Positions 1-5,578 of a stretch of 9,552 nucleotides of DNA are shown piece by piece (positions within the stretch are counted from its first letter, which is position 1; every line of letters begins with the position of its first letter). Under the pieces are notes generated by a model. It made no database searches, was not told the DNA's origin, and saw nothing but the letters and a program-made list of their open reading frames with translations. A program made the translations under genes and the position numbers. Source of the DNA: JBHGBB01 sp041946755 (GTDB lineage: Bacteria > UBP4 > UBA4092 > JAOAEQ01). Location of the stretch: positions 1 through 9,552 of the forward strand of contig JBHGBB010000159.1 of the NCBI GenBank assembly GCA_041946755.1, read 5' to 3'.

Positions 1-1259
1 TCCATTCGAAACTTCAGAGTTGGGTTCAGGTAACGAATAATAGCCGGATTGATATCAACAAATATAATATGATTATCACTGATGGAACGGATACCATACT
101 GAATAAACCGAATCAAGGACCACTCAAGAAAAATGCTAGTTTTAAATATAATATATCACTCAACCTGGGATTACATCCGATAACGGCGTTGGTTTATATT
201 GATGATCAAGTTTATACTCATAAACAAACTATCGTGGTAAATCAACCTACCGGAACCTTAGCGAAACTGGTGGTATTACCGGAAGATATAACAATCAAAC
301 CTTTCCCGGCGATTTTAGGGGAAATGGCTACTATCCAGGTTCCCATCCATAATCTTGGTGGGATCGATAGCTCAACCGCTAAACTCAGTTTATGGAATGG
401 GAAAATGATGATTGACCGCGAAAAAACCTTTGCCACGATTTCCGCATATTGCTGCCAGACGGCAATATTTAGTTGGAATACGCGAGGAATGCCACCGAAA
501 CTTACTATTGCAATTATTCTAAATCAGGATACCGTAGCGATGATGCCGATTTCTTTATTGAAGCAGGCGGATATTAGTATTCGACCGGAAGACATGGCAT
601 TCAGCAGACCGAAATATACCGATGGCGAAACGGTGTTCATAATTGCTACCGTTCGCAATCTGGGAGATATCGCATCCAAACCGGTAGAAATAACCGGGTT
701 TGATAACGATCCTAAAAAAGGCGGACGATTGTTTGAAAATATGGCGAGTTGGGAAACAGTAGTAGCTCCGGAAATACCGCCGCAAGGATTTCAGGTAGTT
801 CGGCTGCGTTGGGATGCGTATAATAATGCCGGCGATCATGAACTGTTTGTTATTGCCGACCGGAATAATCGGATTCCGGATGCGGAGCGGAATAATAATT
901 CCGCATCACGGAAAATCCATATTCGTACCAAAGCGAGTCTCGAGATTATTAAACCGGATATTATTAAATCCGCGGATGTGAGTTCTACTCGTCGGGTGAC
1001 GTTGGTTACTACGGTTAAAAATATCGGAGAAACGGATGCCGAAAATGTTATCGTTCAATTCTATGATGGCGATGATAAAGATACCCGGATTGCTGTTAAT
1101 GACGAGACTTTGATCCCGGTGCTTAAAGCCGGAGAAGAATATAATGTCCGAGTCGATTGGACGGTACCGAAAGATCGTAAAAAAGGTGGAATTAATGTTG
1201 AAGTCGGTACTAAACAAAGTGTTTGGAAATCGTTCGAGACCTTACCTCCATCAAGATAA
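1..1259 (+). CDS. CARDB-module secreted/surface protein, 3' part (5' end outside window)
   Basis: The frame is open from the first bases of the window to a TAA at 1257-1259. The first in-frame ATG, at 69, has no ribosome binding site, and the 22 codons before it read as ordinary protein, so the real start lies upstream. Counting from that ATG, the protein shows a partial beta-sandwich (to about residue 57) and then three Ig-like modules at about 65-165, 167-288 and 291-385. The last two match the CARDB (cell-adhesion-related) pattern: a T-V-R-N-L-G or T-V-K-N-I-G strand, a following F-D/Y-D-G-D turn, an R-W-D or V-D-W-T strand, and A-D-R-N-N-R-I-P-D-A-E-R-N-N-N in the third module. CARDB arrays usually occur in exported proteins and act as spacers or adhesive domains. 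Any catalytic or sorting domain would lie upstream, because the visible C-terminus ends shortly after the last module with no anchor. The specific function is unknown. Confidence 0.85.
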   Translation, partial: HSKLQSWVQVTNNSRIDINKYNMIITDGTDTILNKPNQGPLKKNASFKYNISLNLGLHPITALVYIDDQVYTHKQTIVVNQPTGTLAKLVVLPEDITIKPFPAILGEMATIQVPIHNLGGIDSSTAKLSLWNGKMMIDREKTFATISAYCCQTAIFSWNTRGMPPKLTIAIILNQDTVAMMPISLLKQADISIRPEDMAFSRPKYTDGETVFIIATVRNLGDIASKPVEITGFDNDPKKGGRLFENMASWETVVAPEIPPQGFQVVRLRWDAYNNAGDHELFVIADRNNRIPDAERNNNSASRKIHIRTKASLEIIKPDIIKSADVSSTRRVTLVTTVKNIGETDAENVIVQFYDGDDKDTRIAVNDETLIPVLKAGEEYNVRVDWTVPKDRKKGGINVEVGTKQSVWKSFETLPPSR

Positions 1260-1264
1260 ATTCA

Positions 1265-1323
1265 GTTGTTAGTTTTTAGTTGTTAGTTTTTTGACTAACA
1301 ACCGACTACCGACAACTAACAAC
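1265..1323. repeat. Nested inverted repeat filling the spacer before glnE
   Basis: GTTGTTAG occurs at 1265-1272 and 1279-1286, and its complement CTAACAAC occurs at 1295-1302 and 1316-1323. The inner pair forms an 8-bp stem around an 8-nt T-rich loop, and the outer pair can enclose it. The element starts 5 nt after the CARDB stop and ends 5 nt before the glnE ATG. It could fold in the mRNA, but it is not a classical terminator because no T-run follows the stem. Similar wordy GTTGTTAG/CTAACAAC strings are, from memory, common in spacers of metagenome genomes. Confidence 0.8.
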
Positions 1324-1328
1324 GCAAA

Positions 1329-4300
1329 ATGGAATTAGCTCAGATTCCGTTTGACGATCGGCAGACTGCGCAGAAGAACCTTAAGCAGTTAGCCGCAAAT
1401 CTATTCGATGCGAAATCGTTCGATCGGATATCGCCAAACCTGATAGAATATCTAGCCGCTTCTCCAGACCCGGATCTAGCGCTGACGAATTTCGAACGAT
1501 ACTCTTCTGCGGTCTTAAACAAAACCGAACTCTATACTTTCCTATCGCATAACCAAATTGCGTTCAATTATCTCATTCGATTATTCAGTGCCAGCCAGTT
1601 TATTACCGATGTTTTGATTCGTAATCCGGAATATTTCAACTGGATGCTTGAAGACCGGGAACTGAGAATGCAAAAAGGGTATTCCGAAATGTGCCTGGAG
1701 TTGCGGAGCATCTTGTCTTCTTTGCAATCTATCGACCGGCAATATAGTGCGCTCCGCAGATTCCATCGGAGAGAATTGCTGCGCATCGGAGCCCGGGATA
1801 TCCTTGGATTAGCAGAGTTTAAAGTTATTGTTGCCGAATTATCCGATTTAGCCAGTGGTTTACTTCAGATCGCTATCGAAATGGTTACCCCTGAAATTCA
1901 GAAAAAGTTCGGGATACCTGCTACGAAATGCAAAACCGGATTTGTAGTAATCGGGATGGGTAAACTCGGCGGCTATGAACTCAATTTTAGTTCGGATATC
2001 GATATTCTTTTTGTCTATGATGAAGAAGGGGAGACTTCGGTTGGCATCAGTCATTATGAATATTATAACGCATTAGCGGCAGCGGTAATCCAGGTTCTCA
2101 CCAAAATGACCGCGCAAGGATATGTATATCGGGTGGATATGCGATTACGGCCGGAAGGTGGTGCCGGGCCGTTAGCGCGGTCTCTGGAAAGTTATGAACA
2201 ATATTATCAGGCATATGCCGAGACGTGGGAACGAATCGCTTTGATTAAAGCGCGACCGATTGCCGGAGATGAATCGGTTGGTAAGCAGTTCACCGATTTA
2301 ATTGTTCCGTTCGTTTATCGGCGAACCCTGGATTATGCGGCAATAGAAGAAATCCAGCATATGAAACTCCGGTTGCAGAATGAAGCGACCAAACTGGTTG
2401 CAGCTACCAACGAGGTTAAAAGTGGGGTAGGTGGAATTCGGGAAATCGAGTTCACGGTATCGCTCTTACAATTGTTCTATGGCGGGAAAGAGAAGTCGTT
2501 ACGCGAAACAAATACCCTAAAAGTACTAAAGGTATTACAGGAGCAACAGCATCTAACCGAAATCGAGGCAGAGAAACTTGCAGCGGCGTATATTTTCCTT
2601 CGTCAGGTGGAACATCGGCTGCAATCAGCGGCATTATTACAGACCCATAGTTTACCGTCCAGCCAGGAAGAACTGCAGAAGTTAGCGCGGAAACTGGGTT
2701 ATCAAGACCAAGTCCGTAATCAATCCTCAAATTCGGGGTGTCATTCCCGCGAAGGCGGGAACAAAATCCCCAATCGAAAGTCAGCGGTAGAGCTATTTCA
2801 GGAAGAATATAAACAGCATACCGAGTTTGTCCATACCATCTTTTCGAATCTCTTTGTTTCTGAAAAAGTAACCGATGCGAAATCGACTCAGTTCCAGTTC
2901 GAACAATTCCTGAATCCGGCAGTATCTCCGGATGCGATATATCCGGAACTGCAAAAGTTCGCATTCGGTAATCCGGAACAGGCATACCAGAACCTGCAGA
3001 AATTGAATGCGACTGCCGGAGAAACGGTTTCACCGACTCATACCCGGAAATTGATGCTAACGATTTTACCGAATCTATTTGAAGCGCTAAAGACCAGCGC
3101 CGAACCGGATATGGCATTCAGTCGATTTGAACAATACCTGCATGCGAGTAAAGCGGCGACGGCGGTATATTCGGTTTTGGCACAAGAACCGGAATTAGCC
3201 AAATGGATGGTATCGCTATTTTCGACCAGCGATTATCTATCGCAAATCCTGATTCAGCATCCGGCATTATTCGATATCTTTATGCATTCTTCTGAACCGA
3301 CCAGGATACCGGAAGAAATTCAGGATTTGAAATTATTAACAACCCTCCGGGATACCGAAATATTCCGGATCGGACTCCGGGATATATTGCATCGAATGGA
3401 TTCTACCGCCTTATTTGCTTCGTTTACCGATTTAGCTGAAAAAGGGATAACCTTAATTTATAATGAAGTTAATAAGGAAATCCGAAATCCACTTCCCGCC
3501 TCCGCGGGAATGACGTCATCCCTGCGAAAGCAGGGACGAAATGGGTATGCTATATTTGCCTTGGGTAAACTCGGGGCGTCTGAGATGACTTATGGCTCGG
3601 ATTTGGATTTGATTTTTGTTTATGCCGGCGATAATTATGATGTAGCCAATAAGATATCCGAGCAAATTATCCGGTATAGTAACGACTATTTTCTACCGGT
3701 CGACCCCCGGCTTCGGCCGGAAGGGGGGAAAGGGATATTAGCCCTATCTTATGATGGGTATGCGGATTATTTCAAGACCCGGGCTTCATTCTGGGAACGG
3801 CTGGCATATACCCGGGCGAGATATATTTGCGGGGATACCGGCCTAGGCGATGAATTCCAGCGGTTAATCCATCAGTATGTATATCATACTCCGGTGCCGA
3901 AAAATATCAAAGCTCAGGTGTTTGAGATGCGAATGAAAATGCAGGAGATGGCGGAAGATAAATATCCTGGTGGCGATCATCTAAAATCCGGGTGCGGTGG
4001 GTTGGTTGATATCGAGTTTATCTTGCAGTTTTTCCAGCTAAAGTTTGGAAAAGATGATGAACACTGGCAAACTACGAAAATGGCATTATTGTTCCAACAG
4101 CTGCAAGACCGGAAGCCGATTCCGGAAAAAGAGATTGACCAACTACATCAAAACTACCAGTTCATTTCGAAATTACAGAATTTGGTGCGTCTTACTACTG
4201 AGATAACCGCGAATATTTTACCGAATGATGATATCCAATTAACTCGATTAGCGAATTTAATGGAATTTAAATCTTCAACCGAGTTACTTACCGAATATAA

Positions 4301-4373
4301 GAAAGTTACTCAATCCAACCGCTTCCTATTCAAGAAAATCCTCGGAATTAAAACGAAGGTGGATTTGGAGTAG
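1329..4373 (+). CDS. glnE: Bifunctional glutamine synthetase adenylyltransferase/deadenylase GlnE
   Basis: This cytoplasmic enzyme adds AMP to, or removes it from, a tyrosine of glutamine synthetase in response to PII and glutamine. The 1014 residues show the family's internal duplication. The N-terminal half (deadenylylase in E. coli) has G-M-G-K-L-G-G-Y-E-L-N-F-S-S-D-I-D at 209-225 with the metal-binding pair D223/D225, R-L-R-P-E-G-G at 272-278, and K-S-G-V-G-G-I-R-E-I-E-F at 364-375. The C-terminal half (adenylyltransferase) repeats these as A-L-G-K-L-G...S-D-L-D at 744-760 (D758/D760), R-L-R-P-E-G-G at 794-800, and K-S-G-C-G-G-L-V-D-I-E-F at 886-897. E. coli GlnE has 946 residues; part of the extra length comes from palindromic repeats read in frame at about residues 469-482 and 719-739. 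ATG 1329 is the first possible start, since an in-frame stop lies at 1317-1319. It has no Shine-Dalgarno site. Neither glnA nor glnB is in the window. Confidence 0.97.
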   Translation: MELAQIPFDDRQTAQKNLKQLAANLFDAKSFDRISPNLIEYLAASPDPDLALTNFERYSSAVLNKTELYTFLSHNQIAFNYLIRLFSASQFITDVLIRNPEYFNWMLEDRELRMQKGYSEMCLELRSILSSLQSIDRQYSALRRFHRRELLRIGARDILGLAEFKVIVAELSDLASGLLQIAIEMVTPEIQKKFGIPATKCKTGFVVIGMGKLGGYELNFSSDIDILFVYDEEGETSVGISHYEYYNALAAAVIQVLTKMTAQGYVYRVDMRLRPEGGAGPLARSLESYEQYYQAYAETWERIALIKARPIAGDESVGKQFTDLIVPFVYRRTLDYAAIEEIQHMKLRLQNEATKLVAATNEVKSGVGGIREIEFTVSLLQLFYGGKEKSLRETNTLKVLKVLQEQQHLTEIEAEKLAAAYIFLRQVEHRLQSAALLQTHSLPSSQEELQKLARKLGYQDQVRNQSSNSGCHSREGGNKIPNRKSAVELFQEEYKQHTEFVHTIFSNLFVSEKVTDAKSTQFQFEQFLNPAVSPDAIYPELQKFAFGNPEQAYQNLQKLNATAGETVSPTHTRKLMLTILPNLFEALKTSAEPDMAFSRFEQYLHASKAATAVYSVLAQEPELAKWMVSLFSTSDYLSQILIQHPALFDIFMHSSEPTRIPEEIQDLKLLTTLRDTEIFRIGLRDILHRMDSTALFASFTDLAEKGITLIYNEVNKEIRNPLPASAGMTSSLRKQGRNGYAIFALGKLGASEMTYGSDLDLIFVYAGDNYDVANKISEQIIRYSNDYFLPVDPRLRPEGGKGILALSYDGYADYFKTRASFWERLAYTRARYICGDTGLGDEFQRLIHQYVYHTPVPKNIKAQVFEMRMKMQEMAEDKYPGGDHLKSGCGGLVDIEFILQFFQLKFGKDDEHWQTTKMALLFQQLQDRKPIPEKEIDQLHQNYQFISKLQNLVRLTTEITANILPNDDIQLTRLANLMEFKSSTELLTEYKKVTQSNRFLFKKILGIKTKVDLE
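2735..2771. repeat. Palindromic repeat element inside glnE (first copy)
   Basis: TTCCCGC at 2744-2750 and GCGGGAA at 2755-2761 form a perfect 7-bp stem with a GAAG loop. GGGG at 2735-2738 and CCCC at 2768-2771 can extend it imperfectly. The core is a widespread bacterial dispersed palindrome (GTCATTCCCGC...GCGGGAA). It is read in frame as C-H-S-R-E-G-G-N-K-I-P at residues 471-481, between the conserved L-A-R-K-L-G-Y segment and the helix beginning around A-V-E-L-F. This is a likely surface loop at the end of the N-terminal half. Confidence 0.9.
3493..3536. repeat. Double palindromic repeat element inside glnE (second site)
   Basis: Two hairpins stand head to head. TTCCCGC 3493-3499 pairs with GCGGGAA 3504-3510 around CTCC. 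TCCCTGC 3519-3525 pairs with GCAGGGA 3530-3536 around GAAA. Between them is TGACGTCA (3511-3518), itself a palindrome. The first hairpin plus TGAC is the reverse complement of the element type at 2741-2761; the second is a diverged forward copy. They are read in frame as residues 721-737 (P-L-P-A-S-A-G-M-T-S-S-L-R-K-Q-G-R), in the linker just before the second nucleotidyltransferase motif. Confidence 0.92.
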
Positions 4374-4431
4374 GGGCGAGGCATGCCTCGCCCGTTCTCT
4401 TTACTCGGGCGACTCAGTGAGTCGCCCCTAC
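4370..4431. repeat. Composite palindromic element carrying the glnE stop codon
   Basis: Outer arms GTAGGGGCGA (4370-4379) and TCGCCCCTAC (4422-4431) are perfect inverted repeats. Inside lie two hairpins: the perfect 20-bp palindrome GGGCGAGGCATGCCTCGCCC at 4374-4393, and GGGCGACTCA 4407-4416 pairing with TGAGTCGCCC 4418-4427. The TAG stop of glnE (4371-4373) lies inside the left arm. The hairpins could also end the glnE transcript or protect its 3' end, but no good T-run follows, so a terminator role is not established. Confidence 0.9.
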
Positions 4432-4543
4432 CGCAAACAAAAATCAAGGTTGAGACAATAAATTACAAAAAACTACCCGACTCATCAATTAATTAAAAGG
4501 TTGTCCCTTCCGCAGATTTATACATTATTTGGATTTATTTAAT

Positions 4544-4580
4544 ATAGGATCAGATTGGCAAGCTGCCAATTTGATCCTAT
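4544..4580. repeat. Hairpin repeat, copy A (long form)
   Basis: Left arm 4544-4560 and right arm 4564-4580 pair over 17 bp with a single G-T position and an AGC loop. The inner 28 bp (4549-4576) recur at 4839-4866 with one base changed. This copy has extra pairing ATAGG/CCTAT on the outside. Confidence 0.9.
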
Positions 4581-4624
4581 CCTCTGCCATTTTGACATTG
4601 TTTACCTTATATAAGCATAGAGGA

Positions 4625-4651
4625 ACCAGAGCGGCCTAGACCCGCTCTGGT
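4625..4651. repeat. Hairpin, 10-bp GC-rich stem
   Basis: ACCAGAGCGG (4625-4634) pairs perfectly with CCGCTCTGGT (4642-4651) around a 7-nt loop. It is followed by CTCTCTCC rather than a T-run, so it is a poor fit to an intrinsic terminator. The arm sequence is unrelated to the neighbouring hairpins. Confidence 0.85.
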
Positions 4652-4805
4652 CTCTCTCCGGTATCGACCGAGTTGATAATAATCATGAATCTGGGATTAT
4701 TGTATGAGATTTATGATGCGGATCATAGTATAAACCTATTATTCAAGTATTTAATATAACGTTAATAAAACTAATCATTTATATTATATTTAGGTGAGAT
4801 ATATA

Positions 4806-4834
4806 GAGCAAGTTGCATATCATGCAACTTGCTC
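4806..4834. repeat. Hairpin, 13-bp perfect stem
   Basis: GAGCAAGTTGCAT (4806-4818) pairs perfectly with ATGCAACTTGCTC (4822-4834), leaving an ATC loop. It stands only 4 nt before the next hairpin, so the two form a tandem stem-loop pair. Confidence 0.9.
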
Positions 4835-4838
4835 CTCA

Positions 4839-4866
4839 ATCAGATTGGCAGGCTGCCAATTTGATC
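4839..4866. repeat. Hairpin repeat, copy B (short form)
   Basis: ATCAGATTGGCA (4839-4850) pairs with TGCCAATTTGAT (4854-4865) with one G-T position and a GGC loop. The 28 bp match copy A at 4549-4576 except for one base (G at 4851 against A at 4561). The outer arms of copy A are absent. Confidence 0.9.
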
Positions 4867-4917
4867 AGGGTTTAATATATAGGAGGTAATAGTTAGGTAT
4901 CGCAGTTAAAATGTTAA

Positions 4918-4946
4918 TTTTAAATTGCTAAATGCTAAATTTAAAA
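4918..4946. repeat. AT-rich inverted repeat with a 7-bp tandem repeat in the loop
   Basis: TTTTAAATT (4918-4926) and AATTTAAAA (4938-4946) are inverted. Between and across them GCTAAAT is repeated twice (4927-4940). It lies just past the end of the minus-strand ankyrin gene. A role as that gene's terminator is possible but weak, since the stem is entirely A/T. Confidence 0.7.
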
Positions 4947-4958
4947 TGATTATTTACC

Positions 4959-5306
4959 CTATTCTTCCGCGCCATATCCTTGCAATATCTGGGCGATTGC
5001 CGGCTGCAGATAATATACCGAATATTGTAATGCAGTCCATCCCATGTGACTTCTTATAGTTATATCCGCATGATTTGCTAATAATAGTCTAACTATTTCT
5101 ATATGGCCGGCTTGCGTTGCGATAATCAGCGGAGTCTTCCCATGGCTATCTTGAATATTCGGATTGAATCCATACCACAGCATCTCCCGAACGGTTTCGA
5201 TATCCCCGATATAACAGCTATGGAAAAAAGCTTTCTCTTCAGAGTCCGGTACTTTTAACTTGGTGATGATATCAGCTAATTCGATTGATCGTTTCATCTT
5301 ACTCAT
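4959..5306 (-). CDS. Small ankyrin-repeat protein
   Basis: The 115-residue product starts M-S-K-M-K-R and ends Y-G-A-E-E. After a charged N-terminal segment of about 24 residues it shows three ankyrin repeats: 25-53 (degenerate, with C-Y-I-G-D-I-E-T-V-R-E-M-L and N-P-N-I-Q-D), 54-85 (close to consensus, with G-K-T-P-L-I-I-A-T-Q-A-G-H-I-E and I-V-R-L-L-L), and 86-115 (capping, with G-W-T-A-L). Ankyrin repeats bind partner proteins and have no catalysis of their own. There is no signal peptide or membrane segment, so it is probably cytoplasmic. It converges with glnE and diverges from the A2M gene. No strong Shine-Dalgarno site precedes either ATG (codon 1 or codon 4), so the exact start is uncertain by three residues. 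The partner is unknown. Confidence 0.85.
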   Translation of the reverse strand: MSKMKRSIELADIITKLKVPDSEEKAFFHSCYIGDIETVREMLWYGFNPNIQDSHGKTPLIIATQAGHIEIVRLLLANHADITIRSHMGWTALQYSVYYLQPAIAQILQGYGAEE

Positions 5307-5474
5307 AAGTATAGCGCAAGAAATCGGAGTTGACTACTGAAAATGTGTGCTAAGAGTACACAGATTAAGGAGGAGTTGCTACTCGACACCAATTGAATTA
5401 CAATTAACTAACTGAATAAAACGACAAATTGAATAAAAAGGGGAAATGGTTTGTTAGGGCTATTATAAGCAAAT

Positions 5475-5500
5475 TCGAAATCCGAATATCGAAATCCGAA
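5475..5500. repeat. Direct repeat TCGAAATCCGAA x2
   Basis: TCGAAATCCGAA occurs at 5475-5486 and 5489-5500, separated by TA, giving a 14-bp period. From memory, similar strings recur in the spacers of many uncultured bacterial genomes. No function is known to me. Confidence 0.8.
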
Positions 5501-5514
5501 ACAAAGAAAATAAT

Positions 5515-5545
5515 TTGATAAAACAAAACTTATTTAACTTATTAA
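5515..5545 (+). promoter_or_regulatory. Possible promoter of the A2M gene
   Basis: TTGATA (5515-5520) resembles a -35 box. TATTAA (5540-5545) resembles a -10 box after a 19-bp spacer, longer than the usual 16-18. Transcription would start near 5552 and give a leader of about 27 nt containing the Shine-Dalgarno site. The region is A/T-rich, so chance matches are likely. Confidence 0.25.
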
Positions 5546-5564
5546 ACCATTAAACCATTTAACC
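5542..5564. repeat. Tandem repeat TTAAACCA
   Basis: TTAAACCA stands at 5542-5549 and 5550-5557, followed by the related TTTAACC at 5558-5564. It ends directly at the ribosome binding site of the A2M gene and is a second repeat family within this 272-bp spacer. Confidence 0.75.
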
Positions 5565-5570
5565 AGGAGG
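5565..5570 (+). promoter_or_regulatory. Ribosome binding site of the A2M gene
   Basis: AGGAGG lies 8 nt before the ATG at 5579, a strong Shine-Dalgarno match at good spacing. It fixes the start of the large downstream gene. glnE and the ankyrin gene have no comparable site. Confidence 0.92.
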
Positions 5571-5578
5571 AATTGATT

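Larger units (their letters stand above)
4432..4958. other. Gene-free spacer with an array of hairpins
   Basis: This stretch lies between glnE and the convergently transcribed ankyrin gene. No ORF with coding character is seen on either strand. It holds at least four strong inverted repeats (4544-4580, 4625-4651, 4806-4834, 4839-4865), a weak one at 4678-4701 (AATAATC/GATTATT, loop 10), and an AT-rich one at 4918-4946. No tRNA, rRNA, CRISPR or insertion sequence is recognised. An isolated TTGACA at 4592-4597 has no -10 box at normal spacing, and AGGAGGT at about 4881-4887 is followed only by a six-codon frame. Confidence 0.7.

Noticed and set aside
2452..3117. 221-residue minus-strand ORF inside glnE.
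   Set aside because: It is the antisense shadow of a strongly conserved gene and shows no recognisable domain; its length follows from glnE codon bias.
4370..4431. Intrinsic terminator of glnE.
   Set aside because: The stems are strong, but no T-run follows either hairpin, so it is listed as a repeat element only.
4592..4620. Perfect TTGACA with TATAAG downstream, as a promoter for a spacer RNA.
   Set aside because: The spacing between the two hexamers is only 12 bp, and no acceptable -10 box exists at 16-18 bp.
4881..4932. AGGAGGT followed by an ATG at 4911 as a small gene.
   Set aside because: The frame stops after six codons, so the Shine-Dalgarno match is probably chance.
4370..4950. 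CRISPR array or insertion sequence in the hairpin spacer.
   Set aside because: There are no regularly spaced direct repeats and no transposase ORF or terminal inverted repeats with target duplication.
5308..5313. TATACT on the minus strand as the -10 box of the ankyrin gene.
   Set aside because: It lies one base from the ATG, which would put the transcript start inside the gene, and there is no -35 match at normal spacing.
5367..5400. AAGGAGGAG followed by TTG as a leader peptide before the A2M gene.
   Set aside because: The TTG is too close to the site and the frame ends after about six codons.
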